A stretch of DNA of 64,000 nucleotides from Cryptomeria japonica (lineage: Eukaryota > Streptophyta > Pinopsida > Cupressales > Cupressaceae): assembly GCF_030272615.1 (NCBI RefSeq), contig NC_081414.1:333545427-333609426 (forward strand). The letters run 5' to 3'. The notes below the pieces were generated by a model. It ran no database searches. It had not been told where the DNA came from and saw nothing but the letters and a program-made list of their open reading frames with translations. A program made the position numbers and the translations under genes. This document shows, piece by piece, positions 22,713-33,955 of this stretch; position 1 is the stretch's first letter; every line of letters starts with the position of its first letter.

Positions 22713-23648
22713 TGTTAGAAATTGACACTCATCCAATGGATATCGATGCTTTATTAATGGTTTAGGGTTGTCATTGATGGAAACTCTTCATGAGAATCGA
22801 ATTTGGTAGTTATAGTTTTTGGAGAAGTGGTCTCGTAACCGGTAAGCTGGCTCTAGTAATTTAGGTTGAGCAGAGCAGTTTTGTTCCTGGAAGCTTTTTA
22901 GTGATTGTGGTCGACAGATTCATTCTTCGAATGATAGAGTTGACTTATAGAAATCATTTTATCATTATTTGGGTGATCCACATATGTTTTTGGTGATCCG
23001 ATGTAAGTCGACTCATGATTACACGTTACATTAATAGGTCGACTTGATAATTATTTATTTTTTTATTACAGATATATAAGTCTGATGGAGAAGATCTTTT
23101 TGGTGTGTGATATCATAGTATGCGAGTGAGTAGTGATCGATAATCCCTTTTGGCATAGTTTCATGTGCACATTCTTAATCCAGCAGCTGACTGAACTAAA
23201 AAGAGCAGAGTAGATATAGTCAGAGTTTTTGGCACTTAATTGGAACTCATCGAGGCATTGTTAGATTCTATTTTGGAGTTCATTCATTGTAATTCATCAT
23301 TGTAAATGATCTATAAGGTAGTGAGCCTTATGAGGTTGTAGCCCTTATTGTAATTGAGTTGTAAGATCTAGGTAGTGTGCCTTAATGCTAGTGCATTCCC
23401 CTTCATGTAATATTGTTTTTCTACAGGCCATAGTGGAATAATATTGTGGGTTCAAATCCCACCGTAGTTTTCTTATTTGGGTTTCCGCATAAAAATCTTG
23501 GTGTTATGATTTTTTGGTTGATCATCTTGTGTTCATACATTCTATTTTCTTGCATTTTGTTCCAGTTGTCTGAGATTAAGTTTGAAATTTTATTTTCCTG
23601 TAGATCACTGATTCACCCCCCCTCTCTTGGTGATCCCTAATTTCAACA
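22713..23648 (+). repeat. 5' LTR of element F (936 bp)
   Basis: It starts TGTTAGAAATTGACACTC and ends CCCTAATTTCAACA, followed 2 bp later by the PBS. Near the end it carries GATTCACCCCCCCTCTC. The start resembles the LTRs of J (TGTTTGCAATTGACACTC) and I (TGTTGGAATTCTACACTC), all followed by GTTGTCATTGATGG. The left flank is ATACT. A 3' LTR for F is not in the window. Confidence 0.85.
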
Positions 23649-23650
23649 AT

Positions 23651-23662
23651 TGGTATCAAAGA
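23651..23662 (+). promoter_or_regulatory. Primer binding site of F
   Basis: TGGTATCAAAGA, two bases after the LTR end. This is the initiator tRNA-Met PBS with one change (A for G). Confidence 0.85.
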
Positions 23663-23716
23663 CTAGTTCCTCTAAAGAAGCCTAACCGCTTGAGGAAGGT
23701 CCTGAAGATTGAATCA

Positions 23717-24780
23717 ATGGATTCTAATTTTTGGAGACATCTTTGTGTGGCACTTGAAGATCTTGATGCAACAAGAAATGATATAAGCTCCTTAAAGAGA
23801 AACCTAAATGCAGCAGAAGACTTCATTAATGACTTGAAGGATAAATTGAACACTTCAAGAGACAAGAGGAAAGAGCTGATGGATAAGCTAAAGGAGAAAT
23901 AATATCAAAGCATGGAAAATCATAACAAAGTTGATGAATGTGACAAGCTTGCGAGAGAGAATGTTGTGTTGAAGAATAAGATGTAATACATTATGATGAA
24001 GCTGACTAAGGAGATTAAAAACTAGAAGAAGAATGAGGAAAGATTGACTCAATCATTAAAGGAAAGAGAAGATGAATGCTTCAGGCTTACCTATGAGAAT
24101 GGCTAATTGAAGCTAGAGTTGACACTATCAAGGAATAATGGTCAAGAACTTGAAAGATAAATTTTTTCCCTATGAGATGAACTTGCTACTACCAATGAAT
24201 AAAAAGACAAATTATATGATAGCTCAGAAAGGCTTGATGAGATGCTGGAAAGTTAGAGACATGGGAAAGACATGAGAGGACTTGGATTTGAGAAAGGAGA
24301 ATCCTCTGAATCTAGACAAAGCAATGCAAAGCTGAATTAGAAGTAGAGAAAGAACCCTCCGATAAGACAACCTAATGCCTATAAATTCAATGGTAGATGC
24401 TTTACTTGCAATAAATTTGGTCATATGGAAAATAAATGTAGAAGTAGGATGAATAATGGAATGAACAATATGAACAATGGTCCTACCTTTACAGGTCAGT
24501 GTTTCATATGCAATAATTTTGGTTACAAGTCAAACATGTGCAAAGCAATAATGAATAACTTTCAGAACAAGAGATGGTATGCTTTTGGAATGTTTGGACA
24601 TATCTCTAGCCAATGCAAGATGAGACCAAATCAAATGAACTTTAGATCTATGTAGAATGTTTTTTGTCGTGCATGCAAAAAAACCAGTTACATTGCAAAA
24701 TATTGTAGAAGCAAAAATGTTAACAATGCTCCAGTAGACAAATAAAAAGTAGAAGAGATCGGGAACAAGCATGAGAAGAT
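23717..24780 (+). pseudogene. Gag-like protein of element F: coiled coil and four zinc knuckles
   Basis: ATG at 23717 (MDSNFWRHLCVALEDLDATR). Residues 15-60 and later stretches are strongly coiled coil (SSLKRNLNAAEDFINDLKDK; KLARENVVLKNKM). About eleven stops are spread along the frame. Four knuckles follow between 24400 and 24710: CFTCNKFGHMENKC is intact; CFICNNFGYKSNMC and CRACKKTSYIAKYC have His to Tyr; the third (YAFGMFGHISSQC) has lost two Cys. The architecture equals the gag of C and differs from the UBN2 Gag of B. The stretch 24790-25200, before ORF2, holds no frame I can support. Confidence 0.75.
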
Positions 24781-25212
24781 GAATCAAAGATAGATAGTGG
24801 ATCTGTACCTAAATTTGGTGCAGAATCTTCATCTAGTAACTAAGGCATTTGGCCTTAGGGGGTGGCATTTTCATGCACAATCTTGCAAAACACCCCTCAA
24901 GAGCTCTATGATCGATCAAGGTTTATTGCATATGTTTGGAGATTATTATCCAAAACTCTTCATCTTGATCTTTGAATCTGGTTGAACCTTATCAGTACAT
25001 TTATGTCAACTTGAAATTAGGGTTTGCGATGTTAAATGGGAAAAATGTGAATCATTTCTCACATTGCGAGCAAAGAGTTGAAGCAATAGAGATAGGTGAA
25101 TCAGTTTCCAAGGAGATCAAAAGCTTTGAGGCAATCCAACAAAAGTTATTGTGCATCCGTCAGGAACAAGAGGTATTTTTAGAAGGTTATTTTGAACCCT
25201 AAATTTCTCGAA

Positions 25213-26098
25213 ATGGCATCATCTTCTGCTAATACACCTTTGTTATTTGAGGTGTTAGAAAGAGAAAGGCCCCAATTCAAGAAAAACCCATTTAATTCAT
25301 TCAAGGATGATCCAAACGGTGCTTTCTCATATGTACCTTATGGAGTTTTGCACGTTGATGATGTGAGTGCCTATATTCACTGCAATATTGAGGAGACTGG
25401 AAATGAGATGATTCTAGCACTTTACAATAGACAACTATGGGACAAAGATGGAAGCCTTAAACCGAAATATGCACAATTGTAGAGGAAGGATTTCATGTAA
25501 TTTGTTCACTTCGCATTGTTCAATGAAGATGAGTGGGTAAGATATATTCTGAGCCATGTGGATGATGAGTTTATCTAGCTAGACAAACCATACAAGATAA
25601 CCAAGTAGGTGATTCATGCAATCACATGTCAGCATCAAACCAGTGGGAAGCCGAATCTGAGGAAGGTATCAAACACAATTGTTATAAAGGTAACCCATGC
25701 ACTATTCAACAACAGATATACGACCATCGATGATATCCTAAATCATGATATTATAATTGTATCTATGATCATTGGCTACAAGGTTTACCAATCTAGCAAA
25801 CTAAATTCTATCTCTAGTACTGCAATTTATGCAGCGTATTAGATGGTGAAAGAGGACATGAAATATGATCTTTGTTCAGTCCTTCTTGAAGAGCTTCTCA
25901 ATAATCTGAAGAAGATTAAATCAAATAAGAAGAATGTAGTTAAGTTTGGTTCTCTAATTATCTGTCTAGCACTGTATTTTATGAATGAGATTCTCGGAAC
26001 AGGGAAACTTCAATGGCATTTGATTTATCAGTAGCCACTCAAATCAAGCAAGTCATGCAGAAATTAGGAAATAGGGAGACTAGGGATAACTTTAAGAA
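25213..26098 (+). pseudogene. ORF2 of element F, first part
   Basis: ATG at 25213 (MASSSANTPLLFEVLER). It parallels ORF2 of C and I: VDDVSAYIHC, WVRYILSHVDDEFI, then DKPYKITK, MVKEDMKYDLCSVLLEELLN, VKFGSLIICLALYFMNEI and, after a frame shift near 26010, FDLSVATQIKQVMQKLG. Stops occur at 25480, 25498, 25576, 25606 and 25840 or close by. The frame breaks at about 26098 inside the motif that continues at 43393. C and I have this motif uninterrupted, so the break is a 17.3-kb insertion. Function unknown. Confidence 0.75.
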
Positions 26099-26479
26099 AC
26101 CACCACCGGGCAACTGTGTAAAATCCTGGCGAATCAGACATTATTTTCGGGGGGGAATTTTCATATTGATGGTGATTCTTTTTTTAAAATAGGGGAAAAA
26201 AATATTTTGTACTGCCGATTGTTTTCTAGGGTACGAAAATTCCATAAATTTCTATCGAATAATACCTTGTTCTATGGGGAAATATATATATTGTAGGAGA
26301 CGAATATTTTTTGTTAAAAGGAACAAATATATAATTATATGGGTAAAAAAAATTTCTCCGAAGGAAAAATTATTTAAATGTATTGGCGATTTTTATCCAC
26401 TGCTTGAAAATTATTTAATTTTTTTTGGTGAATATTTTGTTATTTATGAAAAAATATATAATTTATTGGTGATTTCATG

Positions 26480-27118
26480 AATTCATTGCCATTAATAGAC
26501 AAGGTACATCACATCACATCAGTACATCACATTGAGTCCGGACTCTGCATGATGTATCAATAAGCACGACCTCTTTGACACGTGAAGGTTGACACATACC
26601 TAAAATACATCAATGATTTTAAACCATTCGATGAATGTAGATCAATGGCTAAAGTTTTATTTCAGCCCAATTTTTTGAAGAGAACATAGCGTGCCCAGAA
26701 TGGAATTGGATTCAATAGACACGTATCAAATGGCACGAATTGCGATCTATAATTTCTGTCATTTAATAAATATCTATTCACTAACTGCAATCCACTCTAT
26801 CCCCATGGCTTCCAATGTGGTTCTTACCAACTTGGTACTGGTTTATAGTTGTTTCCAATTTCGCACACTAGTGCATTTATGGGAAAGATTTGCAGAGATA
26901 CGAAAGATTTAAAAAAATTTAAAGAAATTAATTCAGTTAGAGAAGTAATTATTACAATCAAGAGCTTCAACTATTTATATATGATCTCTTCTTCTTTCAT
27001 CTTCAATTAGCCTTTGCCATTTGGTAGATAAATCATCAGAGCTCATGATATTTAAATTCTTCCTCTGGTTTAGGTTAATAAGCTCAGGTTGTGTAATTTG
27101 TTAATCTGATTTCTCAAG
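26480..27118. other. Non-coding stretch, nothing recognised
   Basis: It is AT-rich with no supported gene, LTR end or repeat. Short open frames (for example 26691-26912) have no recognisable content. Confidence 0.4.
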
Positions 27119-27637
27119 ATGGACACTCCCATCCACTTGAGAAGCATTTCTATAGAGGACCAGAGGGCCTTTCTGGGCTCCGTTAGAGACCCAACCCTCC
27201 AATCAGTCTGCAAGGAGTTTGGGTCATTCACCAATGAGGCTATATGGATGGTGCTAGGAAGAGAGTTTCTATGAAATGAAAATAGATACCATGTTAACAC
27301 GGACATTACATCCTAGTTCTTGGTGTCTCTTGTGGACCTCGGAGGAGACAAGGTAGATATGTTGATGCTGTTGAGGAAGGTTTTTAAGGAAGGCTTCCTT
27401 AGAGATGACATTACTGTTGTTGTCCTTGTAGAAGTAATGGTGGGGATCCCTTGGGCGAGTGAATTATCCAAGCTTCTTTTCCCTGACCAACCAGTGCCAA
27501 TGGCCAAGAAACTGTTTCTTCTAAACTTGAATGCAGAGCACTTGACATGCCACAGGAAATGGGCACGGATTGGCAGGGACTTCCTCTGGAAATGGTTGCT
27601 CCTGGATGAATTTCCAAACTACATGTGGCTTGAATAA
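27119..27637 (+). pseudogene. Unrecognised reading frame, about 172 codons with two stops
   Basis: One frame runs from ATG 27119 (MDTPIHLRSISIEDQRAFLG) to the stop after NYMWLE at 27635, with stops near 27271 and 27313. The local base composition is clearly more GC-rich than its neighbours, as in a coding segment. Segments include VDLGGDKVDMLMLLRKVFKE and KLLFPDQPVPMAKKLFLLNL. I do not recognise the family. It could be a host gene fragment carried in the 17.3-kb block or part of an old element. Confidence 0.35.
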
Positions 27638-27788
27638 TTCTACATGGAAAGAGGGCCAGATTCTTAGGGTAAAGCTATAAACCATCCACTACTTGTGCCC
27701 TAGCCCTGACCCCTTAGTAGTTTTCTTTTTGCCTATGTCCTCAAAACCTCACAAGCTCAGTAGCTCACTCATTTTGGATTTTAAGTTT

Positions 27789-29252
27789 TGTTGGTATTTT
27801 CGTATGGTTTTGTCATTGATGTCAACACCTACTAAAAATCTAGCACTTTGGAGATCCAAAAACATTCACCAGCAAACAAGTGACTTTTGCACAGTCACCG
27901 GTATATGGTACACCAGAATAATTAACAAAGAAATCATTATTCTGGCTTTGATGGGAAGCTACTTCTTAGGGGGAGAAGTCAGTATACTAAATTGATTGGT
28001 ATTTTGTATATGAACTTGGCTTGGTAAGAACTTTGGCAGTTGATGTCAAAGGGGGAGAGATTGTTGTTTGAGAGAGATTATTGCTCTCTATATTTTGATT
28101 TTGGAGATTGTTGGTTTTTGGTATTTGGCATTTCTATTTTTGGCACTTTGATGGTTTTTCCATCTTGTGTTGCCACCAATGCCAAAGGGGGAGATTGTTG
28201 GTATTTTGGTATGGTTTTGTCATTGATGTCAACACCTACTAAAACTCTAGCACTTTGGAGATCCAACAACATTCACCAGCAAACAAGTGACTTTTGCACA
28301 GTCACCGGTATATGGTACACCAATAGGATATAATGATCATCACCACTTGGAATAGCATGGAAAACACTTGGTAATGTCAAAAACATCATTTTGACATCTT
28401 GTTTTGGAGAATTGGTTATTGGTATATTCACATTTGCATATTTGCTATTACCGGCAAATAGGTCCAGGGTATACACCGGTAGGTTTATCTTTTCCAAATC
28501 AGCATGGCACACTTTGGAGATGATTAATTATTTTTGTAAATGCATTAAGACGACATGTTCAATCGGTTATTGCATCAGATATTGTTTTGTTTGTAAAATG
28601 CTTTTATTGTAAATATCTTGTAGAGCCGACCTACTAAAATTGGTCTTACACTATGGTATAAATGTAAGATCTTATTTGTAAGATCAAATGTGGAATGTGA
28701 AAAAGGATTGTGAGAAGGTATATGTGAGAATAAGCAGAGCTATACATGTAGACATCATTTGAAGATTGAAGGAGGGTTTTTGTAAAGACAATCAGAACTA
28801 CACCGGTACTGAATCCAGCATATGAAGATGCTATTTTGTACAGTACATTCTTATTGGATTTAACCATCCAATTGTAGTTAGTGTGACTCCCATTTTGTGA
28901 TTGAGCAGTGAGCTCTAGGCACTTGGCCTTTCTGCATGTGCAGACCCCATTTATGTACACTTACTATCTGCAGTAGTATCATCTGGTTGTGGGTAAGGTT
29001 TCCCACCATGGTTTTTTCCCTTATAGGGTTTCCATGTACAAATATTGGTGTTATGTGTTGTGGATGACTTTGTCTTTATGTTTCATGCACTAATCCTTAT
29101 CGATATAGCAATTAACTGTTAAATTTGTCTACCTGCATATTAAACTAGTTTACTGGTATTAAGCATTAAGTTGGTTAAGTTGTTTTTGGTTTGAATTTAT
29201 TAGACAACTGATTCACCCCCCCCCCCCTCTCAGTTGTCTCCGGGACCTAGCA
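27789..29252 (+). mobile_element. Internally deleted LTR element G
   Basis: The exact target repeat AGTTT flanks it (27784-27788, 29253-29257). It begins with the first about 125 bp of an LTR (TGTTGGTATTTTCGTATGG, matching 28196 onward), then 280 bp of 3' untranslated sequence with three PPT-like runs, and then a complete 3' LTR. The rest of the 5' LTR and all coding sequence are missing. The deletion happened within the element, because both ends and the duplication are intact. Confidence 0.88.
28196..29252 (+). repeat. 3' LTR of element G (1057 bp)
   Basis: PPT (AAAGGGGGAGAT, 28184-28195) abuts TGTTGGTATTTTGG. It ends GACCTAGCA. A TATA-like TATAAATG at about 28658 could be the LTR promoter. 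GATTCACCC with a long C-run and CTCTCAGT lies at about 29211-29234. LTR length is nearly that of solo LTR S, but the sequences differ. Confidence 0.88.
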
Positions 29253-29257
29253 AGTTT

Positions 29258-29640
29258 GTGGGGGACTCAAGTCTCAAACATAAAAATTGTAAATATCCAA
29301 AGCATAAATATTAATGATAATTTTTCAAATTCTAGTTTGTTTCAGTTTGCCTCTTAGAGTCTTATGGATATAAAAATGCTTTCTATAATTCTATTTCATT
29401 TTTATTAATGAAAGGTTTTCAAATGCTTTTTGTCTATGAGCTGCGTTATTTCAATATTTTGTTAAACAATGAAAATAAATTTAATATTGTGATCTTTTTT
29501 ATGTAATGCTTCTTCCTCTATATTTGATATATATATATAAAAAAATCAGTTCGTTCCATTAATTATTTGTACATTGATTATGGTTGATTATAATTTTATA
29601 AATATATATAAAAAAGAAGTTTATCTCACGAAAAACAAGT
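29258..29640. other. AT-rich non-coding stretch
   Basis: No gene is visible. There is a short TA run near 29530 and oligo-A/T tracts. Confidence 0.4.
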
Positions 29641-29649
29641 GAATTAAAA

Positions 29650-29970
29650 CTAAAAGTCCAACTTACTTGTTGTTGAAGTTTTGAATTAGTGCATGTGTGG
29701 GTTGGTACTGGGTACATGCCATGATTTATAGTTAAGATTATGTCATAATGAAGAAATTTGAGACATTTATGAAGGGTAGATGGGATAGCTTTCATGGAAG
29801 AGAACCAAGGGCAAGGATATCCCAACTTCACACAAAATTGATCTGAAGTGGGATTTAGGAATGACAGCAAAAATGACATATAAGCACTTAGTACCAACCT
29901 TAACGGGAAGAGTAATAGAGCCTATAGTAGGACAAGAGAAACCATCTAAGATCTTAACCACTAAATCAAA
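29650..29970 (-). pseudogene. Ty3/gypsy pol fragment: protease to RT linker
   Basis: In two overlapping minus frames (a frameshift near 29800) the text resembles the C-terminal half of a plant Ty3/gypsy aspartic protease and the linker after it. Readable pieces are GSITLPVKVG, then LGYPCPWFSSMKAIPSTLHK, CLKFLH and TINHGMYPV. In the family this corresponds to LGRPW-hhxxMKAIPSTLHxCLKF. No RT follows on either side. It is a short relic. Confidence 0.6.
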
Positions 29971-30836
29971 TTTATCATATCAATATATTACTTCATGCAA
30001 TTGTAAAGTATAAAGATATTCTTAACTTATTACATTCACCATACATGTTGGATCAATCATCAATGAGAACCCCTCATGAGAGTATGTCTTTGATCTTTGC
30101 AGGTGACATATAGACTTATAGTGGGCCATCAGGTGTTTCAAATTTCAAAAGTCTCACTAGGATCAGAGGTAATGCATATTGCATAGGTCCTTAGGAGGTG
30201 CAGGTTTATCAATAAGATTCACCACATTATTAGACTCAAGGCCAAGGTCATTAGAAGAAAATTCAAGATTCTAGACTCAATTAGAGAACATGATTAGACT
30301 CAATTACATCAACAGCTTAGGGTGGATTTTTCATAGAGGCTATAAACTTTGTTGTAAATACAATCATATAAATTTTTTATAGTCTTTATTTGTTTATTAA
30401 ATTAATTTGAACTCAATTAAATTAAAATTTATATTAAACTAAATTTATGTTGAAATTTTATATATATTTTTAGTCTTTATTTATTTATTAAATTAAATTA
30501 AATTAAAATTTATATTACACTAAATTTATGTTGAACTTTTATATATATTTTAAAACTATTTTTCAAAATTATATATCATAAACATGTTTTTAAAGAATTT
30601 TGTTAAACTTTAAATTAATATTTTAGATTTAATATTGAATGTTTTCCTTTTTATATTAAACTTTTACCTTTCAAATTGTATATCAAAATTTATATGTTTA
30701 CTTAGTTTTTTTTTCTTATTCTAGAAACTAAGTTTCATGTTCTATACTATTTTTGAATTTCATATTTTTACAAATAATATTAACATTATATTTAATAGTT
30801 ATCTCAAACTATTGCACATCTTTAAATGTCTCTTAT
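29971..30836. other. AT-rich non-coding stretch
   Basis: Very AT-rich. A duplicated word block (ATTAAATTAA..AAATTTATATTA..AACTAAATTTATGTTGAA-like) occurs at about 30405-30450 and again at 30485-30535. No gene seen. Confidence 0.5.
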
Positions 30837-31772
30837 TATGGGAACCACGATATCTAACAATAGCTACCATCGTCCATTGGATGAGCAAAGATCAACAACT
30901 TAGGGTGGATTTCGGCCTGAATGTGGGAAGTGAACACATTTGCGAGAACTTCACTCGGAATTGAACGTTTTAAATTTAATTAAATATAATTAAGTCTATA
31001 AAGCTCTTTTTTGGGCGAAAGTTTAAAATGATTAAACAGACTTAAAAAACAGTCTCGAAAAGTGACACGAGTATGGTGACATGCTCAAAAAATGGCAGAA
31101 GTCATGGGACCCATGACATCTGACAACAGGTACCATCGTCTATTGGATGAGAAAAGATCAATTGCTTAGGGTGGATTTCGGCCCGAATGTGGGAAGTGAA
31201 CACATTTGTGAGAACTTCACCCGGAATTGAACGTTTTAAATTTAATTAAATATAATTAAGTCTATAAATCTCTTTTTCAAGTGGAAGTTTAAAATGATTA
31301 AACAGACTTAAAAAATAGTCCCAAAAAGTGACTCGAGTGTGGTGACGTGCCCAAAAAATGGCAGAAGTCATGGGACCCACGACATCTGACAACATGTACC
31401 ATCATCCATTGGATGAGCAAAGATCAATGGCTTAGGGTGGATTTCAGCCTGAATGTGGGAAGTGAACACATTTGTGAGAACTTCGCCCAGAATTGAACGT
31501 TTTAAATTTAATTAAATATAACTAAGTCTATAAAGATCTTTTTTAGGCAGAAGTTTAAAATGATTAAATAGACTTAAAATAGTCCCGAAAAGTGACTCGA
31601 GTGTGGTGATGTGCCTAAAAAATGGCAGAAGTCATGGGACCCATGAAATCTGACAACAGGTACCATCGTCTGTTGGATAAGAAAAGATCAATGACTTAGG
31701 GTGGATTTCGGCCTGAATGTGGGAAGTGAACACATTTGTGAGAAATTTGCCCAGAATTGAATGTTTTACATT
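30837..31772. repeat. Tandem array, 266-bp unit, about 3.5 copies
   Basis: The word GGGTGGATTTC(G/A)GCC recurs with GTGGAT starting at 30905, 31171, 31437 and 31701, giving periods of 266, 266 and 264. Each unit has GGGAACC/GGGACCCA(T/C)GA.ATCT, then CCATTGGATGAG, GAAGTGAACACATTTG, TTTTAAATTTAATTAAATAT and TGGCAGAAGTCATGGG. Units differ by scattered substitutions. No reading frame spans a unit. It could be a minisatellite, or the repeated leader or LTR part of the element that holds gene E. Confidence 0.9.
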
Positions 31773-32175
31773 TAATGTCCTCATAATTTAGACTGAAGTA
31801 ATGAATGTTTTGTCCTTCGGCGGCGAATAGATGTTAATAATAATTAATAAAATTATAACATTATTCTAGATATTTTTCCCTAAGTATTACTTTTGTAATT
31901 TTTAGAGTTTTGAAAATAAGTGACTCATAAATCATAATCGTATTTCATTTCATGGACAAACTAGTAAATCGAGGGAGATTCAGAAACAGCTACTAGATTG
32001 AGGAATGCAAGTTACAACAGAGACTGTCTGTGCCAATCTAGTGAAATAGAAATTTCGAGTAAAATCTAGAACACATCCCACCTTTTTTAATTTTTATAAT
32101 CTCATGGTCCAATTTGAGGGTTATCATTTTCAGGTTTGTATCTAGTATTATTTTGAATTATTAATAATAACAGTG
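31773..32175 (+). other. Leader region of gene E
   Basis: No frame is supported. Two splice-acceptor-like sites, ATTTTCAG (about 32133) and AATAACAG (about 32172), lie just upstream of the first ATG of E (32176). The link is speculative. Confidence 0.3.
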
Positions 32176-33955
32176 ATGGGGAAAATGGGAAGCAGTAGTT
32201 CAACAGGAAGCCAAGTGAAAAAAAAAATGTACCTAACCGAATTGGTTAAAACACCAGGTTTCACTGATGAATACCATGATATTTATGACCCTGCTATCCA
32301 TGGTGAAAAGTGTATCATAGATATTAGATATGCATTGTCTAATAAGGTAGCAGATCTATCCAGGGCAAAATTTACTATTTTCAATTGAATGTTAAAACTA
32401 AGAACAAATAAAATCGCATTGTGGGATGTTGGATTGGGAAGCATGGTGCTACCTGAAGTATTCCCTTGCCCTAATTTTGTCATGCTCTACGCCAAAAATT
32501 ATGATGAAGATAAAAAAGAAATTGTCAATAAAAATACAAAAGAGGAAATTTTATCCATAAACGTGGGAGAATTTGCTTGTTTGTTGAACCTAGGGTTTGA
32601 AGCTCAAAACTCAAATGTCCAAATTGACCTAGGAAAGATGGTAGAGAATTATGAGAGTCTCGATCCAAGTCACAAAGATTCATTTATCAAAGCTCTAATA
32701 AAGCGTGGTACTTAGTTGGATTAGAATCATAAGCCTCCTTATGATTCTAACATTTTTGTTCCATGGGTTGGGGATACTATTTCCTTGCTGTTGTTTTGCT
32801 CGGGATTGGAAAATGACAGGGAAGTGGGTGCAAGCCTTCTTGAAATGATTTTAATAGCCATTGTGTAGGTTAGCCAATAATATATAAATTTATTGAGCAC
32901 ATTGTTCAATCCATGCAAAAACAATTACTAATGATCAAAAAAGGTCCCTGTAAGACATTTAGGTTCTCATCCTACTTGTGCTATCTCCTTCTATCCAAGT
33001 ATCGTGCAATATTTGAGACCAACAATCTTCAAATTGTGAACTATAAGATTGATGAGAAGACTCGAAATAGAACAAAGTGTCCAATATATGAATGGACACC
33101 AAAGATAAGGATGCATGATAAGAGAAAGAACTACAACCATTTTGTAGAATTCTTTTTGGCACCAATGTATAATGAAATTAAAAGCACTCCAATTCCTAGA
33201 TTGCCTGTGTCTTGTAGAGATTTCATTCAACTCGGAAGTCAAATACAATTGTCTGATTGGTTCTTCATGGAAGAATTCACTTCGTTAAGGTTTTACAGAT
33301 CAATAGTAAAACCATACAGACTTCCAATACATATGATAGAGAGGGTATTTACATTAGAATATGTACGGCAGTTGGAGAGAAAAGATAGGCACTTCCATGG
33401 TCAGCAAAAGAAGAGCATATTTGCTGCCTTACCTTTCTCATGTGGAGGGTTCACATTTGAGAGAAAAACATTCAATGTTGCACATACTTTTTTGACAGTT
33501 TTTAGCTTTGGTGATGAGGGTCTCTGGCAGTATGATCCAATCGGTGTAGTTCAAGCAAGGCTTAAGAAAAATGGGAACTCTTCACCATTATGTCAACATG
33601 AAAGTAAACCATTGCTAGAAAAGCTTAGAAACATGGACTCTTGGGATGAGGTAAAAAAAGAGATGGATAAAATTGCCGCTACAATAACATTTCAACAGTA
33701 TAAATGTCATCACAAATTATGGCATTGCACACACAGAGGACAATAGAGGAGGGTCGGGGCATCCAAAATAGGAGGTCCTACAATTTCTACCAAAAATCTG
33801 CTAATCCATCTAACAAATCTATTCCCAAATCAATTCTGCAAGAATGTAAAGAGAGTTATTGGACTCAAACCAAAATAAATGATTTTTGGACTATGAGGAA
33901 GAATCTCGGTGAACTAAAGACCAGTGAAAAATTTGAGACCATCGACGAGGATGAA
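32176..33955 (+). pseudogene. Gene E, N-terminal part: unknown long protein
   Basis: ATG 32176 (MGKMGSSSSTGSQVKKKMYL). The frame is followed through stops at 32386 and 32713, several stops in 32720-32910, a frameshift near 32910 and another near 33740, to 33955 (FETIDEDE). Segments include TPGFTDEYHDIYDP, LWDVGLGSMVLPEVFPCPNF, DSFIKALIKRGT, IRMHDKRKNYNHFVEFFL, SDWFFMEEFTSLRFYRSIV and PFSCGGFTFERKTFNVAHTF. Its soluble, mixed-charge N-terminus followed later by a coiled coil resembles ORF2 of C in plan, but I see no sequence match. It is cut by element D at 33956 and resumes at 36711 in the same frame. Family unknown. Confidence 0.55.

Noticed and set aside
26103-26110. Terminal inverted repeat CCACCGGG/CCATAGGG for the 17.3-kb block
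   Set aside because: The match is weak and the bases outside these points do not form a duplication, so it was not used as the boundary.
30837-31772. CRISPR-like array
   Set aside because: The unit is 266 bp with no short repeat-spacer pattern, and the DNA is plant nuclear.
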